DNA from: an uncultured Alphaproteobacteria bacterium
GTDB lineage: Bacteria > Pseudomonadota > Alphaproteobacteria > RF32 > CAG-239
DNA length: 64,000 bases
Assembly (NCBI GenBank): GCA_944392265.1
Contig: CALXWC010000001.1
Span: forward strand, 1 to 64,000
Direction of reading: 5' to 3'
How positions within the stretch are numbered: position 1 is the stretch's first letter; every line of letters begins with the position of its first letter. The notes under the pieces were generated by a model. That model worked only from the letters and a program-made list of their open reading frames with translations, did no database searches and was not told where the DNA came from. This document shows positions 55,733-63,957 of this stretch, piece after piece. The translations under genes were made by a program, and so were the position numbers.

Positions 55733-58207
55733 ATGAAATTAGTTATTGTTGAGTCTCCGGCAAAAGCCAAAACGATTAATAAGTATTTGGGCGATGACTA
55801 TAAGGTATTGGCCAGCTTTGGTCATATCAGAGACTTACCGAGTAAAGACGGTTCCGTCCAACCTGACCAAGACTTTGCCATGACTTGGGAACTTAGCTCC
55901 GGCGGACAAAAACGCTTAAAAGATATTATTGCTGCCTTAAAAGATGCTGACACAATCATCCTCGCATCCGACCCGGATAGAGAGGGAGAAGCCATTGCTT
56001 GGCATATTTTAGAAGAATTAACCGCCAGAAAGAAAATTGCCGGAAAGAAAATTGAACGCGTGGTCTTTCATGAAATTACCAAAAAAGCCGTTACCGAAGC
56101 TATTAAAAATCCGCGCCAAATTGATGATAATCTCGTTTCTGCCTACATGGCTAGACGCGCACTGGACTATTTGGTTGGATTTACACTTTCTCCGGTTTTG
56201 TGGCGCAAACTTCCGGGGTCAAAGTCTGCCGGTCGTGTTCAATCCGTTGCATTGCGTTTGATTTGCGAACGCGAAACCGAAATTGAAAAGTTTAAATCTG
56301 AAGAATATTGGACCATTGATGCCGAACTTCTTACCGCATCTAAAGCTGTTATTAAGTCCAGATTGATTAATTTAGACGGTAAAAAACTTGAGAAGTTTGA
56401 TTTAAATTGTGAGGCTAAGGCTTTGGAAGCCAAAGCAAAAATTGAAGCACAAACTTTTGCTGTGGCCAGTGTTGAACGCAAAAAAGCCAACCGTTATCCG
56501 GCTCCGCCTTTCACCACATCTACTTTGCAACAAGAAGCCGCCAGAAAATTAAGATTTGGTGCCAAAAAGACAATGCAGGTTGCCCAAAAGCTTTATGAAG
56601 ACGGTTATATCACTTATATGCGTACCGATGCGGTTAACCTTTCTGAAGAAGCTATCAGCGCTTGCAGAGAAGCTATTGTTAAATATTTCGGTGAGGCATA
56701 TTTACCTAAAGAACCTAAAGAATATAAAACCAAGTCTAAAAACGCTCAAGAAGCGCACGAAGCTATTCGTCCGGCTCATGTTTCCGAAACACCGAAAAAA
56801 TTGGAAGGCAAGCTTGATGCCGATGGCTATAAACTTTATGAATTGATTTGGAAACGTACGGTTGCCTGCCAAATGAACCCTGCTGTTTTAGACCGCGTGG
56901 TTATTGATTCAATTTCTGCAGACAAGCAAATTTTGTTGCGTGCAAATGGTCAGGTTATTGCCTTTGACGGATTTTTGAAACTCTATCAAGAAAGCAAAGA
57001 TGATTCTGATGAAGATGATGAAAACAGAATCTTGCCTAACGTTAACGAGGGAGAAAATCTTGATAAAGGACAAATCACCCCAGAACAACACTTTACCACC
57101 CCTCCTCCACGCTTTACCGAAGCAAGCCTCGTGAAAAAATTGGAAGAATTGGGAATCGGTCGTCCGTCTACTTATGCCAGCATTATTTCCGTATTGCAGG
57201 AACGCAAATATGTGCGTGTTGAAAAATTGCGCTTTATTCCGGAAGACCGAGGCCGAATCGTGACCGTATTTTTGGAAAACTATTTCAAAAAATATGTGGA
57301 ATATGACTTTACGGCTCAGTTGGAAGAATTTTTGGATGATGTTTCTGCCGGAAAAATGGATTGGAAAAAGCTTTTATCTGGATTTTGGGCAAAATTCATT
57401 AAAAACATATCTGCCGTTCAACCTTTGCAAATCAGCGAGGTTATTCAGACCATTGACGATGTGTTATCATATCACTTGTTCCCGCCTCGTGAAGACGGCT
57501 CTGACCCAAGAATTTGTCCTGAATGTGGCAAAGGAAAATTGAGCATTAAATTAGGTAAATTCGGCGCCTTTATCGGTTGTTCTAATTATCCCGAATGCAA
57601 ATATACCAAACCTTTGACTGATGCTATGGAAGAAGCTGCAAATGACACCCCCAAACCGGCTAGTCCGGAAGATAAGACTTTGGGCGAGATTAACGGCTTG
57701 AACGTATATTTGAAAAAAGGTCCATATGGTTTTTATCTCCAGCTTGGTGAAGATGCCACTGCTTTGACCGAAAAGCCAAAACGCGTGGCCCTGCCCAGAA
57801 ATATTACTCCGGAGGAAGTAACTTTTGAGCAGGCTTCAACCTTACTCACCTTGCCCAAACAACTTGGCAACGGTGTGGAAGTGAATATCGGTAAGTTTGG
57901 TCCTTATATCAAGCAAGGTAATAAGTCTAAATCTTTGAGCGGAAACGACACTATCTTTAACATTACCTTGGAGCGTGCCGAACAAATTTTGCAAGGCGTG
58001 GCTGAACGTCCGGTCGGAAAAGTTTTGGGTGTACACCCCAAAGATAAAAAAGAAATCAGCCTAAACAGCGGACGCTATGGTCCTTATTTGAAATGGGGCA
58101 AAAACAACATTGCTCTGCCCAAAGAATTTAAGGACAAAGAGCCAACTTTGGAAGATGCTTTGAAGATTATTGAAGCCAAATTTAATCCTAAATCAGCTGA
58201 AAAATAA
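55733..58207 (+). CDS. topA: DNA topoisomerase I
   Basis: 824 residues. Relaxes negative supercoils through a 5'-phosphotyrosine. Toprim domain: IVESPAKAKTINKYLG, and DPDREGEAIAWH. The active-site tyrosine is in GYITYMRTDAVNLS. The C-terminal region carries one four-cysteine zinc ribbon (ICPECGKGKLSIK ... CSNYPECKYTKP) and three Topo_C repeats, seen as GLNVYLKKGPYGFYLQLGE, VNIGKFGPYIKQG and LNSGRYGPYLKWG. AAAGG precedes the ATG. Typical length for the class. It ends 13 bases from the convergent flagellin gene without a visible terminator. Confidence 0.97.
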   Translation: MKLVIVESPAKAKTINKYLGDDYKVLASFGHIRDLPSKDGSVQPDQDFAMTWELSSGGQKRLKDIIAALKDADTIILASDPDREGEAIAWHILEELTARKKIAGKKIERVVFHEITKKAVTEAIKNPRQIDDNLVSAYMARRALDYLVGFTLSPVLWRKLPGSKSAGRVQSVALRLICERETEIEKFKSEEYWTIDAELLTASKAVIKSRLINLDGKKLEKFDLNCEAKALEAKAKIEAQTFAVASVERKKANRYPAPPFTTSTLQQEAARKLRFGAKKTMQVAQKLYEDGYITYMRTDAVNLSEEAISACREAIVKYFGEAYLPKEPKEYKTKSKNAQEAHEAIRPAHVSETPKKLEGKLDADGYKLYELIWKRTVACQMNPAVLDRVVIDSISADKQILLRANGQVIAFDGFLKLYQESKDDSDEDDENRILPNVNEGENLDKGQITPEQHFTTPPPRFTEASLVKKLEELGIGRPSTYASIISVLQERKYVRVEKLRFIPEDRGRIVTVFLENYFKKYVEYDFTAQLEEFLDDVSAGKMDWKKLLSGFWAKFIKNISAVQPLQISEVIQTIDDVLSYHLFPPREDGSDPRICPECGKGKLSIKLGKFGAFIGCSNYPECKYTKPLTDAMEEAANDTPKPASPEDKTLGEINGLNVYLKKGPYGFYLQLGEDATALTEKPKRVALPRNITPEEVTFEQASTLLTLPKQLGNGVEVNIGKFGPYIKQGNKSKSLSGNDTIFNITLERAEQILQGVAERPVGKVLGVHPKDKKEISLNSGRYGPYLKWGKNNIALPKEFKDKEPTLEDALKIIEAKFNPKSAEK

Positions 58208-58220
58208 GCTTAGATTGATT

Positions 58221-60404
58221 TTAAGCCTCGTTTTTTACCATGGAGGTTGATTTATCTGCCTGATTTTCAGCATAGATTTGTTGTGCCGCAAAAGGAATTA
58301 ACACGCTCCTTGCTGATTGCGCCGCCAAAGAAAGCGAATTAATTGCCAAGCTTTGTGCTGTTTGTAAAGATAAGTATTCAGCAGAAACTTCATTCATATC
58401 TGCCAAAGTGAGTTTATCCGCACCTTCTTCCAACACATTAATCAAATTTTGCGTAAAGTCTTCTCGGTTGGTGACTATGGCATTATAGTTACCAATCTGA
58501 CTCATTTGCGTGCGCAATTTATTGGTTGCCTCGGTCAGCTCTTCCATGGTCTTTTGCACATCTAATATCGTTGACCATTGCGCCTCTTTTAAGCCTAAGC
58601 CCTCTAATGTGGAGTTCACGCCTTTTACAGCAACAGCTGAACCCTCATTGTTGCTGAATTTGATATTAAGCGTGTTTTCTTTCAAAAGATTTACACCTTT
58701 ATAAGATGAATCATTTGCTACCTTGTCAATCTCGGCCAAGGTTTGGTTAAAGCTCTTCATATAGCCTTTTTGCTCGTCGGTAAGGTTTTCTTTCAAGTAA
58801 GTTTCATAACGGTTAAGGTAACCTTCCACCGAGCCAAATTCATCATCATCATCAAATTTCTCATCAGCGGGGCGGTTGAGTGCTTCTTCAACTAATTTGG
58901 TGACATCCGGCATTGTCAAAGCGGCAACAGTTCCGGCAGATTGCCAGCCGGCAACTCCGTCTAATGAAGTGATAACTTCTGATGGTACAAAAATTTTATT
59001 ATATCCCGTAGATACCCAATTCTGCCCATTGAAAGACAATTCCGTTCCGGCAAGAATGTTAAGGGTTTCAAAAGTTTCAGAAGGACTATGATTGTCAAAT
59101 ATTTTTCCACCTTCTGCACTTTCAATCCTAATTTTAGAGTTAAGGATATTAAGAGTACGATCTTTTATTGAAACTCCTTGAAATTTAACACCAGTTGCAT
59201 TCCTTCCAGTATTTTTAATTTTTATATCTGTATTTTCAATGTAATAGTTTGTAGAAAATCCCCCTCCAGAATTAAAATATATTCCATAAGCATTGGAATT
59301 TATTGTAGAAATATTAATTACAGAATTTTTGAATCTTGTAGATTGTCCTAAATCTCCTAGAGAACATTGAATTCCATAATTATTAGCCTGAGTATTGATA
59401 GTTGAATTTTCAATATTTAATGATGTAACATTTATTCCATTTGAAACGTTAACAATATTAAGTATTGAATTTTTAAAACTAAATAATCTTCCCAAACCCA
59501 AGAAACCAGTACCAGTTCCTCCGCCGTCAATATTAATCTCGGCATTCTCAGCAAATACATTGGTATAACCAAAGGCCGATTCCATCACTGTACCAATGTT
59601 TTTCACATCAATCTTATTTTCCAAATAAACCGTACCAGAAATTAATCTCTCTCCTCTACCTTCATTAATCAGCTTAATGTTAGAAAGAGATAAGGCATTT
59701 GTAGCTCCATCTTTTGCCTTTATAACATCTGCACTTGAACTGGTTGAACTGTTTTTATTATAAATATACAAATCTGAAATTGCGGTGTTGGTTTCAGTTA
59801 CAATCGCTCCTGAGGTGTCAGACTTAGTGAAAGTCAGTTGTGAGGTGTGATAATTCTCATCTTTGGCATTAGCGTTTTTGTCAGCATAATAGTTGATGCC
59901 CCTTAGGTTTTGCCCTTCTTTTAGGTTTAAGGTCACATCACCACAATCAATCTTGCCATAGATGACAATATCGCCTTTTTCTCCGCTGTTTAACACAACT
60001 TGGAGCTCATCAACCGTGCTCACCACCGCAATTACGCCTTCTTGCTCAGAGAGCCAAGCTTTGCTCACGGCCGGCGGGACCTCAACTGAGGGGAATATCT
60101 CCACAGCTTTGCTTGCCAAACCCGAGGCTTGCGCAATCAATTCCGCTTGCGTTTCCATACCTTCATTGGCGGCTTGAATGGTTTGAATTCCTTGCCCCAT
60201 AGCATCAAGAAGCGCGTTCAAGTCCGCCGCAGCGTTACTTAAACTCTGCGCAGTGTAATAACTTGAGGCATTGTCTATGGCGGAATTAACCTTTTTGCCG
60301 GTAGAGAGCATTTCTTGCACTTTGCTCATCTGATTGCTGATATTGTTTAAGGACAATAAGCTACTGCGCATGGCTAAAGGCAATGTGACGTTATTAACCA
60401 TCAT
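58221..60404 (-). CDS. flagellin with a large beta-helix-like central insert
   Basis: 727 residues, well over the 270-400 usual for alphaproteobacterial flagellins. Residues 1-100 are the D0/D1 N-terminal helices (MSKVQEMLSTGKKVNSAIDN, ASSYYTAQSLS). Residues about 510-727 are the C-terminal D1/D0 part (SYKGVNLLKENTLNI, AEYLSLQTAQSLAINSLSLA). Between lies a region of about 370 residues with the plan of a right-handed parallel beta helix: an opening VSTVDELQVVLNSGEKGDIVIYG, then repeated rungs of the form (I/F)xNSxINI, such as FKNSILNIVNV, IENSTINTQ, FKNSVINISTI, IENTDIKIKN and ILNSKIRIES. The insert would stand on the filament surface. Start by AAGG seven bases upstream of ATG 60404. Confidence 0.88.
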   Translation of the reverse strand: MMVNNVTLPLAMRSSLLSLNNISNQMSKVQEMLSTGKKVNSAIDNASSYYTAQSLSNAAADLNALLDAMGQGIQTIQAANEGMETQAELIAQASGLASKAVEIFPSVEVPPAVSKAWLSEQEGVIAVVSTVDELQVVLNSGEKGDIVIYGKIDCGDVTLNLKEGQNLRGINYYADKNANAKDENYHTSQLTFTKSDTSGAIVTETNTAISDLYIYNKNSSTSSSADVIKAKDGATNALSLSNIKLINEGRGERLISGTVYLENKIDVKNIGTVMESAFGYTNVFAENAEINIDGGGTGTGFLGLGRLFSFKNSILNIVNVSNGINVTSLNIENSTINTQANNYGIQCSLGDLGQSTRFKNSVINISTINSNAYGIYFNSGGGFSTNYYIENTDIKIKNTGRNATGVKFQGVSIKDRTLNILNSKIRIESAEGGKIFDNHSPSETFETLNILAGTELSFNGQNWVSTGYNKIFVPSEVITSLDGVAGWQSAGTVAALTMPDVTKLVEEALNRPADEKFDDDDEFGSVEGYLNRYETYLKENLTDEQKGYMKSFNQTLAEIDKVANDSSYKGVNLLKENTLNIKFSNNEGSAVAVKGVNSTLEGLGLKEAQWSTILDVQKTMEELTEATNKLRTQMSQIGNYNAIVTNREDFTQNLINVLEEGADKLTLADMNEVSAEYLSLQTAQSLAINSLSLAAQSARSVLIPFAAQQIYAENQADKSTSMVKNEA

Positions 60405-60564
60405 ACACCCGCCTTGCGCTTATTAACGCTTTGATTTGTATTGATTTTATAAAACGACAAAGATGTGATAATAATAATTTTTGAATTAAACGGCAATGAA
60501 TCAAACGGCATATATTTAAAAACAACAAAACCGCCGCAAAACTCTCCATTTTTGCGGTGGGCAT
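60394..60564 (-). CDS. possible leader ORF overlapping the flagellin start
   Basis: 56 codons from ATG 60564 with AAGGAA five bases upstream, a better site than many real genes here. Its stop overlaps the first codons of the flagellin (11 nt). The DNA for codons 2 to 11 forms one arm and part of the other arm of a terminator-like hairpin. The peptide (MPTAKMESFAAVLLFLNICRL...) resembles nothing known, and its CRLI repeats come from a DNA repeat (60486-60513). It may be a regulatory leader rather than a functional protein. Confidence 0.35.
   Translation of the reverse strand: MPTAKMESFAAVLLFLNICRLIHCRLIQKLLLSHLCRFIKSIQIKALISARRVYDG
60531..60560 (-). terminator. terminator-like hairpin in the flagellin leader
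   Basis: Stem arms 60531-60541 and 60550-60560 (11 bp, one G-U), 8-nt loop, followed on the minus strand by TTTTGTTGTTTTT. It lies between the promoter at 60649-60677 and the flagellin ATG, so it is placed as an attenuator. Confidence 0.6.
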
Positions 60565-60648
60565 AGCGTTTCCTTGCGGAATATGTCTCAGTTCTTGACA
60601 CATCATTTCTCGCATCCTTGCCGTTAAATTCTCTTATAACATAAGCTG

Positions 60649-60677
60649 ATTATATCAATTTTTGGTTAATAGGGCAA
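60649..60677 (-). promoter_or_regulatory. sigma70-like promoter of the flagellin leader
   Basis: Minus strand: TTGCCC at 60677-60672, 17-bp spacer, TATAAT at 60654-60649, giving about 240 bases of leader. I found no convincing sigma28 (TAAA-GCCGATAA) or sigma54 (TGGCAC-TTGC) site. Confidence 0.55.
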
Positions 60678-60710
60678 GAATTTTCGGAATCAAAAGATGT
60701 TTTACATAAA

Positions 60711-60743
60711 AAAAATACCGTTGAAAAAATCAACGGTATTTTT
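60711..60743 (-). terminator. rpsU terminator
   Basis: AAAAATACCGTTGA (60711-60724) pairs with TCAACGGTATTTTT (60730-60743), loop AAAAA, followed by T on the minus strand. Confidence 0.87.
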
Positions 60744-60758
60744 GAATTGTATTAAGGA

Positions 60759-60965
60759 TTAGAATCCTTCAGTATCTAAGCGTTTTCTCATTTGCTTACG
60801 AGCACGTCTAACAGCTTCAGCTTGACGACGAGCTTTTTTCTCTGAAGCTTTTTCATGACAACGACGCAATTTCATTTCACGGAAGATACCTTCTCTTTGC
60901 ATCTTTTTCTTCAAAACTTTCAAAGATTGAGCAACATCATTACCGATAACAGTAACTTGAACCAC
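60759..60965 (-). CDS. rpsU: 30S ribosomal protein S21
   Basis: 68 residues with a GTG start and AGGGG about seven bases upstream. Basic protein of the 30S head region involved in initiation. The sequence [19 protein letters not shown] and the basic tail [15 protein letters not shown] are the family hallmarks. Monocistronic, with a terminator after it. Confidence 0.97.
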   Translation of the reverse strand: MVQVTVIGNDVAQSLKVLKKKMQREGIFREMKLRRCHEKASEKKARRQAEAVRRARKQMRKRLDTEGF

Positions 60966-61098
60966 TTAAATCACCCCTTTTCATGTTCATTAAAGGTTAT
61001 TCCAAATACAGAGTCTTCTCTGTTGCAAACGTTTGTATCACAGACTTTTTCTTTTGGCAAGCTTTAATAAGGCTTTGCTTTATAAAAAAAAGAAATTA

Positions 61099-61314
61099 TT
61101 ATGCGATGATGTTCGGCATGATAGAAGCTTCAACTGATTTGATTTTGCTTTTGATGCCGGTACGTTGCGAATTTAATTGTTTTGCTTGAAAAAAATCTAT
61201 GGTTTTGTTTTGTCTGACTAAATGTCTGATATCTGAACAAACACGACGCTCTTCCAACTTTAATTCGCAAAGCTGTTGGTAGAGTTTGTTCATATTATTT
61301 TGATTATTCATCAA
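61099..61314 (-). CDS. DUF465 (YdcH-like) small helical protein
   Basis: 71 residues (ATG at 61314 or 61311). Two helices with a turn: LYQQLCELKLEERRVCSDI and KQLNSQRTGIKSKIKSVE, ending SIMPNIIA. This matches the DUF465 pattern of a helical hairpin with a P-x-I-A end, though the usual H-R-x-L-D of helix 1 reads ERRVCSD here. Function of the family is unknown. A promoter lies at 61375-61403, shared with a palindrome toward pfkA. Confidence 0.7.
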   Translation of the reverse strand: MMNNQNNMNKLYQQLCELKLEERRVCSDIRHLVRQNKTIDFFQAKQLNSQRTGIKSKIKSVEASIMPNIIA

Positions 61315-61374
61315 AGCTAATTCCCTTATTTATTAAAAAAAAAGCTGAAAATAAAATTTTTTACTGGAAATCTT

Positions 61375-61403
61375 TCCATAAAATTTGTATTAGTATACAA
61401 CAA
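61375..61403 (-). promoter_or_regulatory. promoter of the DUF465 gene with an internal palindrome
   Basis: Minus strand: TTGTTG at 61403-61398, 17-bp spacer, TATGGA at 61380-61375. The palindrome TTGTAT-TAGT-ATACAA (61385-61400) fills the spacer and lies in the divergent region to pfkA, so it could be an operator for both. Confidence 0.4.
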
Positions 61404-61458
61404 AATGTGTTTAAATGCAATAAATAAAAGTTCTAAAACTAAAAATTAGGAGATTTAT

Positions 61459-62535
61459 ATGACAAAAAGAATTGGTATTTTAACCAGTGGCGGCGACTGT
61501 GCCGGCCTTAACGCTGTGATTAGCTCCGTTGTTATGGCCGCTTCTCAAAAAGGTTGGGAAGTTTATGGAATCCATAACGGAACTGACGGTATTACCGAAA
61601 CACCTCACAGTTATGAAGTGTTAACCGTTCATAATTTTTCTGATTCTCCTTGGCCCAGATTGAGCGGATCTTATCTTGGTTCTTTGAACAAGGGTGTTAA
61701 AATGGAATCTTTGGAAACCATGAGCCAAAAATTTGCTCAAGGCGTTAAAGATTTAGGCTTGGATGCTATTGTTGTTGTGGGTGGCGACGGTAGTATGAAT
61801 ATTGTTTCTAACTATTGCAAAGGTTTGGATGTTCATGTTGTGGGTATTCCTAAAACCATTGATAACGATACTCCGATTACAGAATTTTCCGTTGGTTTCC
61901 AAACTGCTGTTCAAGTTTGCACCAAAGCCGTTGATGATTTGTATTTGACTGCTCGTTCTCATAACCGCGCAATCATTATGGAAGTTATGGGTCGTGATGC
62001 CGGTCACTTGGCTATGCACTCAGCTTTGGCCGGTGCTGCCGATGTTTGCTTGGTTCCTGAAATTCCTTATACTATTGACGGCATTATCAACAAGCTCAAA
62101 GAAGTTAAGGCTAGCGGCCGCAACAACGCTATCATCGTTGTTTCTGAAGGTATTAAAAACGAAAAAGGCGAACATGTTTCTAACAAGAAAAACTTGGTTG
62201 GCGAAGCTGTTTATGGTGGTATCAGCCAATATTTGACTGACGAAATCAGCGCTCGCTACAATGAATTCCAAATTCGTTCTACAACCTTAGGACATATTCA
62301 ACGCTCAGGCACTCCGGTTGCTTTTGACCGTTTGCTCGCTTATGTTTATGGTGCTAAAGCCGTTGAACTTTTGGATAAAGGTGTTAACCGTCATATGGTT
62401 ATTTGGAAAGCCGGCCACGTTGAATCTGTTTCTTTTGACGATGTGGTTAAAGAAGGTACAACCAAACTTGACACAAACAGCGATTATGTTAAAGCTGCTC
62501 GTGCTTTGGGTATGTATATCGGTGAATGTAAATAA
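61459..62535 (+). CDS. pfkA: 6-phosphofructokinase
   Basis: 358 residues; AGGAG seven bases upstream of the ATG. Phosphorylates fructose-6-phosphate, the committing step of glycolysis. Seen: ILTSGGDCAGLNAVI, VVVGGDGSMNI, PKTIDNDTPI with the catalytic Asp, MEVMGRDAGHLAM, and HIQRSGTPVAFDR. At the donor-determining sites it has G (GGDGS) where PPi enzymes have D, and K (PKTIDND) where classical ATP enzymes have G. ATP is the likelier donor but this is not certain. PFK is uncommon in alphaproteobacteria, many of which use the Entner-Doudoroff route. Confidence 0.95.
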   Translation: MTKRIGILTSGGDCAGLNAVISSVVMAASQKGWEVYGIHNGTDGITETPHSYEVLTVHNFSDSPWPRLSGSYLGSLNKGVKMESLETMSQKFAQGVKDLGLDAIVVVGGDGSMNIVSNYCKGLDVHVVGIPKTIDNDTPITEFSVGFQTAVQVCTKAVDDLYLTARSHNRAIIMEVMGRDAGHLAMHSALAGAADVCLVPEIPYTIDGIINKLKEVKASGRNNAIIVVSEGIKNEKGEHVSNKKNLVGEAVYGGISQYLTDEISARYNEFQIRSTTLGHIQRSGTPVAFDRLLAYVYGAKAVELLDKGVNRHMVIWKAGHVESVSFDDVVKEGTTKLDTNSDYVKAARALGMYIGECK

Positions 62536-62552
62536 CCTGTTATAATCTTATG

Positions 62553-62581
62553 AAAAGGCAAGTTCTTGTAACTTGCCTTTT
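62553..62581 (+). terminator. pfkA terminator
   Basis: AAAAGGCAAGTT (62553-62564) pairs with AACTTGCCTTTT (62570-62581), loop CTTGT, then T-run. Confidence 0.86.
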
Positions 62582-62609
62582 TTACACTTCTTAGCAAAAG
62601 GATTAGCTT

Positions 62610-63266
62610 ATGACTAAAATAACTTGGAAACCCGGCACCCTTTTGGCTCCCGTGCCGCCGGCACTTATTTCTTGCGGAACTGTTGAAAAGCCTAACGTTA
62701 TGACCGCTGCTTGGACCGGTATTATTGCCTCTGATCCGGCAATGACCTATGTTTCTATCCGCCCGAGCAGATATTCTCACCAAATTATAAAAGAGAGTAA
62801 AGAGTTTGTTATCAACCTTCCTAACCTGCCTTTGGCTTTTGCTACCGACTGGTGCGGTGTGAAGTCCGGCAAAGATGTTGATAAATTCAAAGAAATGAAT
62901 TTAACCCCCTCTCCTTGTTCTCAGGTAAAAGCGCCGCAAATTGAAGAAGCTCCGGTTTCTCTTGAATGCAAAGTTAAAAGCATTACAAATTATGGAACAC
63001 ATGATATGTTTTTAGCTGAAATTGTGGCCGTTAATGTTGATGATAAATATATTGACGAGGCCGGCAAACTCTGGCTTGAAAAAGCCGGTTTATTGGCTTA
63101 TGTCCATGGTTTTTATTACACACTCGGACGCAAGCTCGGAAAATTTGGCTTCTCTGTTGAAAAAAAGCCCAAAAAAGTTAAAGAAAAAGAATTTGAGGTT
63201 AAAACAGAAAATAAAAAAACTTATAAAAAAGCCAAGGCAAATAAAAAACCCTCAAAAAAAGCTTAG
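62610..63266 (+). CDS. flavin reductase-like domain protein with a lysine-rich tail
   Basis: 218 residues. The first 170 residues are a flavin reductase (FMN-binding split-barrel) domain: PVPPALISCGTVEKPNVMTAAWTG, SIRPSRYSHQII, FVINLPNLPLAFATDWCG and HDMFLAEIVAVNVDD. Such proteins bind FMN and reduce flavin or act as oxidoreductases. The final 40 residues are almost all Lys, with E, T, A and P (KKPKKVKEKEFEV...KKPSKKA), an unusual addition that may bind nucleic acid or membrane. Monocistronic, AAAGGA upstream. Confidence 0.88.
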   Translation: MTKITWKPGTLLAPVPPALISCGTVEKPNVMTAAWTGIIASDPAMTYVSIRPSRYSHQIIKESKEFVINLPNLPLAFATDWCGVKSGKDVDKFKEMNLTPSPCSQVKAPQIEEAPVSLECKVKSITNYGTHDMFLAEIVAVNVDDKYIDEAGKLWLEKAGLLAYVHGFYYTLGRKLGKFGFSVEKKPKKVKEKEFEVKTENKKTYKKAKANKKPSKKA

Positions 63267-63274
63267 TAAAACAA

Positions 63275-63301
63275 AAAAGCACCATTTAACATGGTGCTTT
63301 T
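63275..63301. terminator. terminator between convergent genes
   Basis: AAAAGCACCAT (63275-63285) pairs with ATGGTGCTTTT (63291-63301), loop TTAAC, with A and T runs on both sides. Confidence 0.85.
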
Positions 63302-63330
63302 TTTATTACAGAATAAAAACGCTTGTAGTT

Positions 63331-63861
63331 TTACAAGATAACTAAACTTGTTTCAAACCTTTTATTTTGGTTAGTTTGTAAGCTATCTGACGTCTTTTTT
63401 TCAATTACTTCACTCGGAGGTGCAATAATTTTTTGTGTTTCAGGCTCTTTTTCGGCTTTTTTCTTAAAAACAATGCTCAATGCTAATATCTGCTCTTGGC
63501 ATATTTCTTTAAAACGTACCTTAACACTATCTGTTATGGCTATAACATCTTTTTCTGAAATTCCGCCCTGTTTGATAATTTGCTCTTTGGTTAAAACCTT
63601 AATTAAATCTTTGGTGTCATCTTCGTTTATTTTTTTCTGATTTGCTGTTATATATTCAATTTCACACTGCAAATCTTGACTGACATCTGTTTCTACCTTT
63701 CCTTTCTGCAATTGTATTTCAGACTTTGGTTCGGTCTTTGCTTGGGAAGATACCTCTTTTGATGACAGAAAAGAAAAATCAGAAATATTTGCTTTGTAAA
63801 AAAAATATAATCCGCCTATGGCAAATGCCAATAAAACCAGCGGTAAAAAAACTTTTTGCAT
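63331..63861 (-). CDS. membrane-anchored protein of unknown function
   Basis: 176 residues. One N-terminal membrane segment (FLPLVLLAFAIGGLYFFY), then a Ser/Lys/Glu-rich linker and a compact central part (ECEIEYI-type CEIEYITANQKKINEDDTKD, EQIIKQGGISEKDVIAITDSVK, ICQEQILAL) with two cysteines. A Pro/Glu/Lys tail ends FETSLVIL. Probably periplasmic. No family was recognised. Converges on the flavin reductase gene. Confidence 0.6.
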   Translation of the reverse strand: MQKVFLPLVLLAFAIGGLYFFYKANISDFSFLSSKEVSSQAKTEPKSEIQLQKGKVETDVSQDLQCEIEYITANQKKINEDDTKDLIKVLTKEQIIKQGGISEKDVIAITDSVKVRFKEICQEQILALSIVFKKKAEKEPETQKIIAPPSEVIEKKTSDSLQTNQNKRFETSLVIL

Positions 63862-63957
63862 AATGATAATATTTTAGTTAAACATAAAAATTAATTTGTA
63901 ATTTTATATTTAACTTTTTTGTATTTTTTTGTCAATATTTTATCTGTGTTGATTTTA

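Noticed and set aside
60405..60660. sigma28 or sigma54 promoter for flagellin
   Set aside because: GCCGTTTG occurs twice but without a correctly spaced TAAA box, and no TGGCAC-N5-TTGC is present; the TATAAT promoter fits better.
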